From Prauserella marina (GTDB lineage Bacteria; Actinomycetota; Actinomycetes; Mycobacteriales; Pseudonocardiaceae): a DNA stretch of 64,000 nt. Location: contig NZ_CP016353.1 of assembly GCF_002240355.1 (NCBI RefSeq), positions 3,150,501 through 3,214,500 on the forward strand, written 5' to 3'. Shown here one piece after another: positions 1 through 9,046 of the stretch. Both the position numbers and the translations under genes were made by a program. The notes under the pieces are model-generated. The model was given only the letters and a program-made list of their open reading frames with translations. It searched no databases and was not told the origin of the DNA. Position 1 is the first letter of the stretch; every line of letters starts with the position of its first letter.

Positions 1-1092
1 AACGGGCTGCTGCTGTCGAACGGGAAGTTCCACCTTCGGCAGCGCAGGCTGATCCAGCCCGCGTTCCACCGCGACCGGATCGCGCGGTACGCGACGACGA
101 TGGTGTCGGCGGCGACCGAACTGACCGATTCGTGGCGAGCCGGTGAGGTGCGGGCCGTCGAGGAGGACATGCAGGCTCTCGCGGTCACGATCGTCGGCGA
201 GGCGCTGTTCTCCACCGATATCGGAAAGCGGGCCATCGCCGAGGCGCGCAGGTCGATCTTCCTGGTGATCAAACAGGGGATGGCGCGGGCGCTGTCGCCG
301 GGCATCGTTGAGCGGCTTCCGTTGCGTGCCAACAGGGAATTCGACGAGGCGATCGCGCGTATGCGCGCGATCGGCATGGAGGTCATCGCCGATTCTCGCG
401 AAGGTGGAGCCGATCACGGCGACGTGCTGTCGATGCTGTTGCTCGCGCAGCACGAGGACACCGGCGCCGGAATGACCGACCGGCAGGTCTACGACGAGGT
501 GCTCACCCTGCTGACGGCGGGAATCGAGACGACGGCGCTGGCGCTGGCCTGGGTTTTCCACGAGGTCGCCGCGCATCCGGACGTGGAAAGGAAATTGCAC
601 GCGGAACTGGACGAGGTGCTGGAAGGGCCGGTGACGTTCGCCGACATTCCGCGATTGACCTACACCGCGCGAGTCGTGGACGAGGTACTGCGCATGTATC
701 CGGTGTGGATTCTCATGCGGCGCGCGCTGACCGATGTCGAACTCGGGGGCGTGCGCATTCCGGAAGGCGCTGAGGTTATCGTGAGTCCACACGCGCTTCA
801 TTTCGATCCGGATTCCTACGAGGACCCGCATCGTTTCGACCCCGACCGGTGGTCGCCCGCTCGCGCGAAGGATATTCCCAAAGGGGCTTTCATTCCGTTC
901 GGGGCAGGAACCCGGCAATGCGTGGGCAACGTTTTCGCGAGGACCGAAATCATCATCACGCTGGCGACCGTGGCCGCGAAATGGTGGCTGGTGCCCGTTC
1001 CCGGAAAACCGGTGAAGATGAAATTCACCTCCGCCGCTTACCCGGACGGGCTGCTGATGACGGTGACGCCGCGGACGCCCCGCGAACAGTGA
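1..1092 (+). CDS. Cytochrome P450, 3' part (5' end outside window)
   Basis: Haem monooxygenase lacking its N-terminus because the gene enters from the left edge; the reading frame is open from base 1. The first visible residues include RRLIQPAFH, which matches the conserved helix C region of P450s. Numbered from base 1, the I-helix oxygen-binding motif AGIETT is at about 172-178, the ExxR motif (EVLR) at 229-232, and the haem-binding FGAGTRQCVG at 300-309 with Cys307 as thiolate ligand. The substrate cannot be read from the sequence. The next gene, for a secreted hydrolase, follows after about 20 bp and is probably cotranscribed. Confidence 0.95.
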   Translation, partial: NGLLLSNGKFHLRQRRLIQPAFHRDRIARYATTMVSAATELTDSWRAGEVRAVEEDMQALAVTIVGEALFSTDIGKRAIAEARRSIFLVIKQGMARALSPGIVERLPLRANREFDEAIARMRAIGMEVIADSREGGADHGDVLSMLLLAQHEDTGAGMTDRQVYDEVLTLLTAGIETTALALAWVFHEVAAHPDVERKLHAELDEVLEGPVTFADIPRLTYTARVVDEVLRMYPVWILMRRALTDVELGGVRIPEGAEVIVSPHALHFDPDSYEDPHRFDPDRWSPARAKDIPKGAFIPFGAGTRQCVGNVFARTEIIITLATVAAKWWLVPVPGKPVKMKFTSAAYPDGLLMTVTPRTPREQ

Positions 1093-1112
1093 GAAACAGT
1101 GGAGGTAGTTTC

Positions 1113-2126
1113 GTGCACAGCCGTTTTCGTCGGCTTGGTGCCGTTGTCGGCGCGGCGCTCGGTCTCACTCTCGTCGTCGCGCCCGGCCCCGCGGGGGCAG
1201 GTCCGGCGGCGACGTGCGAGGACCTGCGGACCCCCGTGACCGTCGCCGGTACGGCGCAGGCCATGTACGGCAGGCTGTGTGTGCCCGCAGGGGCGACACA
1301 GGTCCAGGTGCTCATTCCCGGCGGCACCTACGACAGCTCGTACTGGGACATCGGGTACGAACCGTCGCTTCGCTCCTACCGGCTCGCGATGAACGAGGCG
1401 GGAATCGCGACGCTGGCGCTCGACCGGCTGGGAACCGGGCGGAGTTCGAAACCGCTCAGCGCGCTGGTGACCGCGTCGGCCCAGGCCAGTGCCGCTCATC
1501 AGGTGATACGGACGCTGCGGCCGAGATTCGACGAGGTCGTCGTCGGCGGCCATTCGATCGGCGCGGCGATGGCGATGATCGAGGCGGGCAACTACCACGA
1601 CGTCGACGGTGTCGTCGTCACGGACATGACCCACCGGATGAACTATCTGACGGTGATCCCGGTGCTGGCCAACATGATTCCGGCCCCGCTCGACCCCGTT
1701 CTCCGGAGCAGGGGACTCGACCTCGGCTATCTCACGACGGCACCCGGCACGCGCTACGACGCGTTCCACTCCCCGGGGCCGGAGGACGACGGCGCGATCG
1801 CCTACGACGAGTCCACGAAGGATGTCTTCGCCGCGACGGAGGCCGTCGACACGATTCTGATGACCAACGTGGTCATCCCGGCGACGAAGCGGATCGACGT
1901 GCCGGTGCTGCTCGTCGTCGGTGACGGCGACGAGCACTTCTGCGGCGCGCCGCTGGGCAGCGATTGTTCCTCGGCCGAGGCGCTGCGGGCTTCGGAGGCA
2001 CCGTACTTCTCGCCGGAGGCGAGGCTGGAGACCTACGTCCTCGACGGCTACGGGCACGCCATCAACTACGCGCCCAACGCGCGGCAGTACTTCTCCGTCG
2101 TCGCCGAGTGGGCGAGCCGCCTCTGA
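1113..2126 (+). CDS. Secreted alpha/beta hydrolase
   Basis: 337-aa alpha/beta-hydrolase-fold protein. The GTG at 1113 was chosen because GGAGG lies 7 bp upstream and because it yields a clean signal peptide: basic residues (RFRR), then a hydrophobic stretch ending in GPAGAGPA. The frame stays open upstream into the P450 gene, but that part would precede the signal peptide. The nucleophile elbow is GGHSIG, with Ser at about 148. The C-terminal part has GDGDEHF and YGHAINYAP, fitting the acid and histidine of the triad. Exported esterase or lipase-like activity is inferred; the substrate is unknown. An imperfect hairpin (2140-2158) after the stop may end the P450-hydrolase transcript. Confidence 0.85.
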   Translation: MHSRFRRLGAVVGAALGLTLVVAPGPAGAGPAATCEDLRTPVTVAGTAQAMYGRLCVPAGATQVQVLIPGGTYDSSYWDIGYEPSLRSYRLAMNEAGIATLALDRLGTGRSSKPLSALVTASAQASAAHQVIRTLRPRFDEVVVGGHSIGAAMAMIEAGNYHDVDGVVVTDMTHRMNYLTVIPVLANMIPAPLDPVLRSRGLDLGYLTTAPGTRYDAFHSPGPEDDGAIAYDESTKDVFAATEAVDTILMTNVVIPATKRIDVPVLLVVGDGDEHFCGAPLGSDCSSAEALRASEAPYFSPEARLETYVLDGYGHAINYAPNARQYFSVVAEWASRL

Positions 2127-2302
2127 GTCCAGCGTGCCCGGTCCACTCTCAGTGGTCCTTCTGTCCGGAATCGTCGTTAAGTCCGCTCGTTTTGTCGGCC
2201 GAATGACCGACACGGCCCTCCTCGCGCGCTGGATAGCGTCGCTGTCAGTAAAAGAGGTGTGGCGTCTCCGGTGACGGTGAGGCGAGGCGTGAGAGGACGA
2301 AG

Positions 2303-4168
2303 GTGGACCGGGTTTCTATTGGCATTCTTGGCGATCTCGATGTACGTGTCGGGGGCAAGCAGGTGCCGATTCCGAGAGGGAGACTCCACCTGCTGCTCGC
2401 CGCGCTCGCCTTGCGCGCCGGTCAGTTCGTCAGCACCGAGGAACTGATCGACCACGTGTGGGGCGAGGAGGTCCCGCCCGGTGCGAGGACGACGCTGCGT
2501 GCCTATATCAAGCGGCTGCGGGCCAGGCTGCGCGAGCCGGGCGCGGGCGGCGAGGACGGCGCGGCACGGCTCATCGAGGCCCGGCCCGGCGGTTACCTGC
2601 TCGCCGTCGAGGAGGCAGGCACCGATCTGCACGGCTTCCGGGCGCTGTGGGCGCGTGCCACCTCGGGTGAGGGAAACGAGCTGGCCGCGCTCGACGAGGC
2701 ATTGGCGCTGTGGCGGGGAAAACCCCTCGCCGGTTTGCAGCCGCTGCCGTGGGTGGTCGAGACGGCGTCCGGTCTGACCGAGGAGTGGTTGCGGGCCGTC
2801 GAGCGCAGGGCCGACCTGCTCATCGAGCGCGGTGGCAAGGCCGCTTTCGACGCGGTGGCCGTCGAGTTGCGAGTACTGCTGGCCGAGTACCCGTTCAGGG
2901 AAAGCCTGTGGCGGCGGCACATTCTCGCCCTGCATCTCGGTGGCCGGAGCGCGGAGGCGCTGCTGAGGTACGACGAGGTGCGCAGGTTGCTCGCCGACCA
3001 GCTCGGGGTCGAACCCTCGGCCTCGCTGCGCTCGCTGTACCACCGCATTCTCACCGCGGCCGACGACGGCGGCGAGCCGGACATCGCCGAGCCCGGTGTG
3101 CCGTCCCCGCCGTCCCAGCCACCCAGAGGGCGGCAACCGGGGGAGACCGGCGACGACGGTGCGGCGGCGCCTCGGCCCGAACTCGTCGGGAGGCGGCGCT
3201 GTCTCGCCGCGCTGGACGCGTTGCTGGATTCGCGGCACCGGCCGGGGATCATCGTCGTCGACGGGCCTGCCGGTGTCGGGAAGACCGCGCTCGCGAGGTA
3301 CTGGGCAGCCTCGGCCGCCGGGAAGTTTCCCGGTGGACCGGTGCGGGTCAATCTGCGTGGTTTTCATTCGCGGCCACCGCTCGGGGTGCGGGAGGCGCTG
3401 GCGAGGCTGCTGCAAGGGGCAGGGGTCGGCGAAGCCGAACTGCCGAGGGGACTTTCCGGTCGCTCGGCGATGTTCACCGAGCTCACGGCGGCGCGGCCGA
3501 TGCTGGTGCTGCTCGACAACGCGCACGATGCCGAGCAGGTCAGGCATCTGCTTCCCGCCAGCGGCAGCCTCGCGGTCGTCACGAGCCAGCGGCAGCTCAG
3601 GGGACTCGTCGCGAGGGAGGGAGCCAGCAGGCTGACGCTTGGCAGGCTCGATCCGGACGAGGGAGTCCAGCTCGTCACCGCGCTCGGCGGCCCGGCGGTC
3701 ACCGGCGCGCGCCGCGGCGAGATCGAGGAACTGGTGGAGTTGTGCGCAGGGCTGCCACTCGCGCTGCGGATCGCCGTCGAACAGCTTGCCAGGGTCCCCT
3801 CGCTGACCCCTGCCGGGCTCGCGGTGGAATTGCGGGACGAGCGGAGCAGGCTGGCGTTGCTGGAAACCGGCGACGACGACTCGGCGAGCATCCGCGGAAC
3901 CCTCGGCAGAGCACACCAGCTTCTCGGTCCGGGTGAGGCGACGTTGCTGGGAAAGCTCGCACAGCACGCGGAAGCCGAATTCGGCCTCGACGACGCCGCT
4001 GCCCTGCTCGCCGTGGGCCAGGGCAAGGCGCACACGCTGCTGAACGGCCTCGTCTCGCTCAACCTCGTCGAGCAGCTCAGCCTGCGCCGCTACCGGTTGC
4101 CCTGCCTGCAACGCGCCGTCGCCGGCGAACTGCTGCCGAAGCCGAGGGCGCTCAACGCCGTGCGATGA
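2303..4168 (+). CDS. SARP/AfsR-like transcriptional activator with NB-ARC domain
   Basis: 621-aa regulator starting at a GTG. Residues about 5-95 form an OmpR-type winged helix (LRAYIKRLRARL recognition region). Residues about 100-245 form a bacterial transcriptional activation domain, as in SARPs. An NB-ARC ATPase module begins around residue 300, with P-loop GPAGVGKT at 320-327, a Walker-B-like MLVLLDNAHD and a GLPLALRI motif. It lacks the long TPR tail of full AfsR. SARPs usually activate secondary-metabolite genes, and the P450 and secreted hydrolase upstream are candidate targets (inference). It converges on the response regulator gene with only a few bases between the stops. Confidence 0.9.
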   Translation: MDRVSIGILGDLDVRVGGKQVPIPRGRLHLLLAALALRAGQFVSTEELIDHVWGEEVPPGARTTLRAYIKRLRARLREPGAGGEDGAARLIEARPGGYLLAVEEAGTDLHGFRALWARATSGEGNELAALDEALALWRGKPLAGLQPLPWVVETASGLTEEWLRAVERRADLLIERGGKAAFDAVAVELRVLLAEYPFRESLWRRHILALHLGGRSAEALLRYDEVRRLLADQLGVEPSASLRSLYHRILTAADDGGEPDIAEPGVPSPPSQPPRGRQPGETGDDGAAAPRPELVGRRRCLAALDALLDSRHRPGIIVVDGPAGVGKTALARYWAASAAGKFPGGPVRVNLRGFHSRPPLGVREALARLLQGAGVGEAELPRGLSGRSAMFTELTAARPMLVLLDNAHDAEQVRHLLPASGSLAVVTSQRQLRGLVAREGASRLTLGRLDPDEGVQLVTALGGPAVTGARRGEIEELVELCAGLPLALRIAVEQLARVPSLTPAGLAVELRDERSRLALLETGDDDSASIRGTLGRAHQLLGPGEATLLGKLAQHAEAEFGLDDAAALLAVGQGKAHTLLNGLVSLNLVEQLSLRRYRLPCLQRAVAGELLPKPRALNAVR

Positions 4169-4171
4169 GCG

Positions 4172-4822
4172 CTACAGGTCGTCGACCTGGACGAGCCCGT
4201 CCTGGATGGCGCGGGCGACGAGCGCGGCCTTGCTCCTGGCCGGGCGGCCGACGTTGGCGTACTTGAGCCGGACCCGGTCGAGGTAGGTGGTGACCGTCTT
4301 GGCCGAGATGTTGAGGCGCTGCGCGACGAGGTCGCGTGACTCGCACTGGAACCATTCGACAAGCACCTCCTCTTCCCTCGCCGAGAGCTGCGGCCGGTCC
4401 GAGCGGGTGTTGGCACTCAGCGCACCGGCCAGCGCGGGCGGCGTGTACGGCCGGTCCTCACCGGCCGCGATGGTGGCGGCGACGAGGTGGTCGGCGCCCT
4501 CGGTCTTGGTGAGGTAGGTGAACGCGCCGATGTCGAGGCAGGTGAGCGCGGCCTGCTCGTCGTCGCGCATCGTGTACACGATGACTCGGCGGCCCGCGTC
4601 GACCAGCCTGCGCAGGTCCCCGTAAGCCGGGACGCCTCTGCTGGACAACTGCAAGTCGAACACCACGACGTCGGCCGTGTCCCCCGGCGGCAGCCAGGCC
4701 GCCTTCGCGGTCGCTCCAGCCGCGACCACCCTGATCGGCCGTGGCGCCGAGGCATACCAGTGCTCGACGCCGACGACGATGGCGGGATGGTCGTCGACCA
4801 CCGTCACCGTTATCTCGGCCAT
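4172..4822 (-). CDS. NarL/FixJ-family response regulator
   Basis: 216-aa two-component regulator. The receiver domain has acidic pair D10-D11, phospho-acceptor D56 (VVVFDLQL) and a lysine in YLTKTEG. The C-terminal LuxR-type HTH contains QLSAREEEVLVEW and RLNISAKTVTTYLDRVRLKY. The ATG at 4822 is preceded by GGAGG; a GTG 15 bp upstream is in frame but has no ribosome site. The start lies inside the 3' end of the preceding membrane protein gene (13-bp overlap), indicating translational coupling. It is the third gene of a minus-strand operon with two kinase-like proteins. Confidence 0.92.
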   Translation of the reverse strand: MAEITVTVVDDHPAIVVGVEHWYASAPRPIRVVAAGATAKAAWLPPGDTADVVVFDLQLSSRGVPAYGDLRRLVDAGRRVIVYTMRDDEQAALTCLDIGAFTYLTKTEGADHLVAATIAAGEDRPYTPPALAGALSANTRSDRPQLSAREEEVLVEWFQCESRDLVAQRLNISAKTVTTYLDRVRLKYANVGRPARSKAALVARAIQDGLVQVDDL

Positions 4823-5994
4823 CGCGCCTCCACCCACAACTTCCCGTCCTTGATCGTGACACTGACGTCGACGTGCTCCGCCGGCGCGAGCGCCTCGGTC
4901 GTGTCGCCTGGCGCGTCCGCGACGACGCTCACCCTCACCGTGCTACTGGTCCGGACCACTGTGGCACGTGCGGCCGACCCCGCGGCGGTCAGCACCGCGG
5001 ACGCGACGCCGACCAGTTCGTGCCGTGCCGGTTTCGGTATCTCCCTCACCGCGCCGCGCACCGCGAGATGCACCGAGACCCCGTGCCGTTCGGCCACGTC
5101 GATGCCCGCTCTCAGCTCGTGCACCAGCCGGTCGGCGACGTCGTCGCTTTCCGCGAAGAGCTGCCGCATCCGCGCGGCCTCGACGGCGCAGGCGCGCCGG
5201 GTGTGCGGATCATCGGGATCGCGGGTCCCGTCCGCGAGGCCGCGCAGCAGCGGCACCGTCGTGCCCGCGAGCGTCGCGTAGCGAGCTTGATAGTCCCTGT
5301 GCGTGTAGTCGGCGACCGCCTCTTCCGTGCGCAGGCGCTCCTCCTGCGCGGCGGCCTCAGCCGCGACAACGGCTGTCCTGCGCAACAGGTGGGTGGTGAG
5401 CCCGACGGCGAACTGGAAACCGCACACCGACACCGCGGCCATCGCCATCGCGGCGAGCGCCGCGCTGTGCGGAATGCCCTTCAGCACCACCTCGCCCGCG
5501 CTGATCAGCACGTGCAACACGAGAAAGGCGCCCATTGCCCTCAGTGGAAGGTCGAACAACAACGCGAGGCCGTACCAGCCGATGAGCCCGAACGACCAGT
5601 CCGGCGCGGAGATCAGCCAGTCCGAGGGGATCGCGACCGAGGCGAGAACACCGGCGAGCAGGCAGACCACCGCCATCGAGGTGTTGCGCTTTCCGCACAC
5701 ATTCTTGTCGGCCGCGATCACGTAGATCGTGCCCATCGCCACCGCCGTCAGCATCCCGAAGGCGACGAGTTCCGGCCACCACGGCCGGTGTGCCTCGCTG
5801 TTCGCGATGAGCCGGGGCAGGCACATGACGAACTGCACGGTGAGCGCGACGAGCAGGATCGCGATCCGCGTTCCCCTCAGCAGCCGGTCGCGGGTGCGCT
5901 CGGCGACTCCGGGTTCCGCGCGCTGGTCCCTCCCGCGGAGGTTGTCACTGCCGCTGCCCGTGCTCGGGGCGGGCAGGGCCGCCGGTTCAGCCAT
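4810..5994 (-). CDS. Membrane sensor protein with degenerate kinase C-terminus
   Basis: 394-aa protein translated from an ATG that overlaps the stop of the upstream kinase gene by 8 bp. The N-terminal half has about six hydrophobic segments, from IAILLVALTVQFVMCL to VCGFQFAVGLTTHLL. It is followed by a charged helical linker (AAAQEERLRTEEAVADY) of the type that precedes a DHp domain, then a C-terminal fold that looks like a worn-down HATPase. I see no phospho-acceptor HD motif and no N/G boxes, so catalysis is doubtful. It may act as a partner or adaptor for the true kinase next door. I do not recognise a named family. Confidence 0.75.
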   Translation of the reverse strand: MAEPAALPAPSTGSGSDNLRGRDQRAEPGVAERTRDRLLRGTRIAILLVALTVQFVMCLPRLIANSEAHRPWWPELVAFGMLTAVAMGTIYVIAADKNVCGKRNTSMAVVCLLAGVLASVAIPSDWLISAPDWSFGLIGWYGLALLFDLPLRAMGAFLVLHVLISAGEVVLKGIPHSAALAAMAMAAVSVCGFQFAVGLTTHLLRRTAVVAAEAAAQEERLRTEEAVADYTHRDYQARYATLAGTTVPLLRGLADGTRDPDDPHTRRACAVEAARMRQLFAESDDVADRLVHELRAGIDVAERHGVSVHLAVRGAVREIPKPARHELVGVASAVLTAAGSAARATVVRTSSTVRVSVVADAPGDTTEALAPAEHVDVSVTIKDGKLWVEARWPR

Positions 5995-7186
5995 GCCAGC
6001 TCCAGCGGACGGTCGTGCCCTCGCCCGGCGCGGATTCGATCTCGGCGCTGCCGCCTGCCGCCGCCATCCTGCCGACGATGGAACCGGCGAGCCCGCGCCG
6101 GTGCTCCGCGACTGCATTGGGGTCGAAACCCCGGCCCTCGTCGGCCAGTTCGACGACGAGCCCGCCACCGTGGCCACCGACGATGCTGTCGACGCGCAGT
6201 GTCGCGGTCCGCACGGAGGCGTGTCTCGCGACGTTGCTGATCGCCTCAGCGACGCCGTGCGCGATGGCGAGCCCCGGCGTCGCGGGCAGCAGAAGTGAAG
6301 GGGGGAGCCGGTGCTCGACCGCCAGCGCGGGATGCTCGATCGCGTCGGCGAGCAGTGCGACGAGGTCGACCTCGGCGCCGGGGCTGCCGAGCGTGGCTGG
6401 CCCCCGCTCGGCCGGTGCCGAGGTCAGTGCGGTGAGGATGGCTACGTCCTTGCCCGCGCGCTCGGGTAGCCAGGCCCTGCTCCGCTCGTTCGTCCCGGCG
6501 ACCCCGAGCGACACCATGAGCAGGGTCGCGCTCGCGGTGTCGTGCAGCGTCGCCAGATACTCCCGTTCGGCTGCCCTTCGCGCGGCGGCGACACTCGCGG
6601 CTTTGCGCTGTTCGGCCGCTCGCGCGATACTGCGGTCCGCGGCTCGCGCGCGCGATCTGATGACGACGTAGGCCAGGCGGGACAGTCCCGTCTCGGCGAG
6701 CAGTCGCACACCGAGCAGCAGGTCGTCCGGCTTCGTGGAGGGCAGCGCGGTGCCGGCCGTGTAGGCGATGGCGGCGGTGACCGAGACCGCGAGCGCGAGC
6801 CACGGCCGGTTCGGCAGCTCGTACTGGATGCCGATGGCGGTGATGGAGGCGATCGCGAATGCCCAGCCGTTGAAGGAATCCGGCCCTGTCCATTGCTGGG
6901 TGAGCCCGGCGACCAGCACGACGAGCGCGGCGGCGGCAGCGACGACCGGCTCCGGCGGCCGCTGTCGGAGCCAGCGGAGACTGAACCCGCACCAGATCAG
7001 CGCCAGCGCGCCCACCGCGATCGCGGCGGGGAGATACGGATCGGGGGTCACCATGACCCCGATTCCGGCGCACGGTAGGACGACCAGCACCCTGACCCAC
7101 ACCGCGTAGCGCTGGAAGGCCCTGTTGAGACTGTGCTCGGTCGTCCGCAGGTCGCCGTGCCGAGGCGCCGCAACGGCGGTTGTCAC
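5987..7186 (-). CDS. NarL-type sensor histidine kinase
   Basis: 399-aa histidine kinase. The N-terminal membrane region has several hydrophobic segments up to about residue 165, then a basic coiled linker (RARAADRSIARAAEQRKAA). The dimerisation box has a phospho-acceptor His at about 215 in TLHDTASATLLMV. The HATPase_c domain has an N-box (AEAISNVARHA), a G1 box (ELADEGRGFDP) and a G2-like box (RRGLAGSIVGRMAAAGG). It starts at a GTG with GGAGGA upstream. First gene of a three-gene operon with a degenerate kinase-like membrane protein and a response regulator, each overlapping the next. The 250-bp gap upstream toward mrf should hold the promoter, but no clear element was found. Confidence 0.92.
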   Translation of the reverse strand: MTTAVAAPRHGDLRTTEHSLNRAFQRYAVWVRVLVVLPCAGIGVMVTPDPYLPAAIAVGALALIWCGFSLRWLRQRPPEPVVAAAAALVVLVAGLTQQWTGPDSFNGWAFAIASITAIGIQYELPNRPWLALAVSVTAAIAYTAGTALPSTKPDDLLLGVRLLAETGLSRLAYVVIRSRARAADRSIARAAEQRKAASVAAARRAAEREYLATLHDTASATLLMVSLGVAGTNERSRAWLPERAGKDVAILTALTSAPAERGPATLGSPGAEVDLVALLADAIEHPALAVEHRLPPSLLLPATPGLAIAHGVAEAISNVARHASVRTATLRVDSIVGGHGGGLVVELADEGRGFDPNAVAEHRRGLAGSIVGRMAAAGGSAEIESAPGEGTTVRWSWHG

Positions 7187-7437
7187 GGCTGTCCTCCATT
7201 CACGGCGCGGCGGTCAGTGGCTCCTCGCGCCGAGCCTCCTGTTCGCGGTGACGAGGTGTGGCACGTTCGGCAGGCGGAGGTTTCGGGGCCGCGTTCGCCG
7301 GGCCGTGCCTGCCGGGAAGTGGGGAGCCGCAGCGAGGTTACCCGATCGTGACGCGGCGCCGGTGGGGGTCCGGGCAACCCCGCGCCGTGCTGATCCGGCC
7401 GCCCCGTGACCTCGGCGGATGCCGTCGCGCACCGGGC

Positions 7438-8592
7438 TTACCCGGTCTTGTGCCGCCCGGTGATCACCGTGCCGCGCTCGGCGATCTCCTCGTCGGTCAG
7501 CAGCGCGTGCTCCAGTGCCTCGGTGATGGTGGCCGGATCCGCGGCGTCGGCGACGATCACCAGTTCCTGTGCCCTGTCGCCGAAGACCGGATGCCAGCGC
7601 AGCGAGGCGAGTGTCCTTCGCTCCGGAGAGACCTCCGCCCACGCCGGTCCTTCCGGTGCATCGAGCCAGCCGCCCGCGTGCCCGATCCCGAGCCCGCCTC
7701 CCGCCGATTCGATCCACAGCGTGATGTCGGGCCGCCCCGCCACCCACGCCCTTCCTCTCGTCCGCACGACGCCGTCGAGCAAAATCTCCAGCGCGTCGTG
7801 GAGCCGGTGTGGATGAAACGGGCGAGCCGAGGCGAACGGGACGATCGTGACGCCGCAGTCGGTGTGCAGCGGCGGCGCTCCCCGCAGTAGCGCCGCGTGT
7901 GGATCGCGGGGTCTGCCCCGGTACGCCTCGCCGGAGACGAAACCGGAGAGTGCCAGCGGGTCGATGGCCGACAGTTCGAGAATCGCGGCGAGCGGGGCGA
8001 TCCGCTCCAGCACGGCGCCCGTCTTCGCCGCCGACCACGCGTCCGTCGCGTCGCCGGAGACGGCGAGAATGTCGGCGAACTCGGCCTGCGCCAGTGCGAC
8101 CTGGGCGACGGTGCGGTCGTCGCCGTCGCACCCGCGCTCGGCCATGGTGTCCTCGCCGGTCGCGTCCCCGAGCCAGGTCGCGACGTCGATGGCCGTGACG
8201 ACGGCTTCGACCTCGACGTCGGTGCTCACCGGACGGCCGTCGACGAGGACCTCGCCGAGTGCCCTGCATATCGGTTCCGGCTCCAGCGCCTCGTCGAGCC
8301 GGACGACGATCCGGTTCACCTCCGGCCTTCCGGCGAGCTCCCGCAACAGGGGCAGCAGGTCGTCCCTCAGCGTGCAGGAGGCGCACCCGTGCGCGAGCGC
8401 GACGGTGGTGAGCGCTTCCCTCGGGCCGCATCGCAGGTGTCGTGACACGAATCCGGCGGCGATGTCGCGCAGGTCGTGGTGGACGACCGCGGTGTGGCGA
8501 TCAGCGGCGTGGAACCGGTCGGCCAGCAACCGGGCCGCTTCGGTGGCGAGTCCGCCGATGAGGACGAGGGGTACGCGGTGCGTGTCGGTCAC
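7438..8592 (-). CDS. mrf: Ribosome-hibernation-factor-recruiting protein Mrf (COG0523/CobW-like)
   Basis: 384-aa COG0523-type protein closely resembling mycobacterial Mrf (Rv0106-like). Shared stretches include AHGCASCTLRDDLL, QAEFADILAV, RPFHPHRLHDALEILLDGV and an ESAGGGLGIG segment. The CobW metal site is present as HGCASC. The N-terminal nucleotide loop (LIGGLATEAAR) lacks the canonical GxxGxGKS/T, as I recall for Mrf. In mycobacteria Mrf helps the hibernation factor bind 70S ribosomes under zinc starvation (known of the family). It is divergent from the alternative ribosomal genes across a Zur-like box, so zinc repression is likely. Confidence 0.85.
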   Translation of the reverse strand: MTDTHRVPLVLIGGLATEAARLLADRFHAADRHTAVVHHDLRDIAAGFVSRHLRCGPREALTTVALAHGCASCTLRDDLLPLLRELAGRPEVNRIVVRLDEALEPEPICRALGEVLVDGRPVSTDVEVEAVVTAIDVATWLGDATGEDTMAERGCDGDDRTVAQVALAQAEFADILAVSGDATDAWSAAKTGAVLERIAPLAAILELSAIDPLALSGFVSGEAYRGRPRDPHAALLRGAPPLHTDCGVTIVPFASARPFHPHRLHDALEILLDGVVRTRGRAWVAGRPDITLWIESAGGGLGIGHAGGWLDAPEGPAWAEVSPERRTLASLRWHPVFGDRAQELVIVADAADPATITEALEHALLTDEEIAERGTVITGRHKTG

Positions 8593-8608
8593 GGTCGGCT
8601 ACTCTAAA

Positions 8609-8623
8609 TGAAAACGATAACCA
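8609..8623. promoter_or_regulatory. Zur-like operator between mrf and rpmB2
   Basis: The 15-mer TGAAAACGATAACCA fits the actinobacterial Zur-box pattern TGNNAAYSRTTNNCA with one deviation. It lies in an unusually A/T-rich 30-bp stretch, 17 bp from the mrf start and 21 bp upstream of rpmB2, so one box could repress both divergent units. Confidence 0.7.
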
Positions 8624-8643
8624 ATATCAACAAGGGAGATCGC

Positions 8644-8880
8644 GTGTCCGCGGTGTGTCAGGTCACGGGCAGTGGGCCCGGGTTCGGGAAACAGGTGTCG
8701 CATTCGGGAATGAGGACGTCGCGGCGATGGGGCGTCAACGTCCAGTCGCGGCGGTACTGGGTGCCCAGTATGGGCCGCTGGGTGCGGCTGACCGTGTCGG
8801 CGAAAGGCATCAAGACCATCGACAAGCAGGGGATCGACGCGGTCGTCGCGCGCCTCGCCGCGCGAGGGGAGAGGTTCTGA
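8644..8880 (+). CDS. rpmB2: Ribosomal protein bL28, zinc-free (C-) paralogue
   Basis: 78-aa bL28 recognised by [28 protein letters not shown] and [16 protein letters not shown]. Only one cysteine remains near the N-terminus (VCQVTG) where zinc-binding L28 has CxxC, so this is the C- form that replaces the zinc-containing protein when zinc is scarce. The GTG start at 8644 has GGGAG upstream. An ATG further upstream would place the Zur-like box inside the coding region and is rejected. First gene of an operon with rpmG2 and rpsN2. Confidence 0.93.
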   Translation: MSAVCQVTGSGPGFGKQVSHSGMRTSRRWGVNVQSRRYWVPSMGRWVRLTVSAKGIKTIDKQGIDAVVARLAARGERF

Positions 8881-8881
8881 C

Positions 8882-9046
8882 ATGGCACGTAACGAACTGC
8901 GTCCGATCGTCAAGCTGCGCTCGACCGCCGGTACCGGTTACACCTACGTGACCCGCAAGAACCGCCGGAACGATCCCGATCGCCTGGTACTGCGCAAGTA
9001 CGACCCGGTCGTGCGCGCACACGTGGAGTTCAGGGAGGAGCGCTGA
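8882..9046 (+). CDS. rpmG2: Ribosomal protein bL33, zinc-free (C-) paralogue
   Basis: 54-aa bL33 with the typical [18 protein letters not shown] start and [18 protein letters not shown]. It has no cysteines at all, so it lacks the CxxC pairs of the zinc-binding form. Its ATG follows the rpmB2 stop by one base and its stop overlaps the next ATG by one base (TGATG), a tightly coupled operon. Confidence 0.95.
   Translation: MARNELRPIVKLRSTAGTGYTYVTRKNRRNDPDRLVLRKYDPVVRAHVEFREER

Noticed and set aside
2177-4111. 644-aa minus-strand frame opposite the SARP gene
   Set aside because: Arg/Gln/Pro-rich composition without domains; the plus-strand frame has complete motifs.
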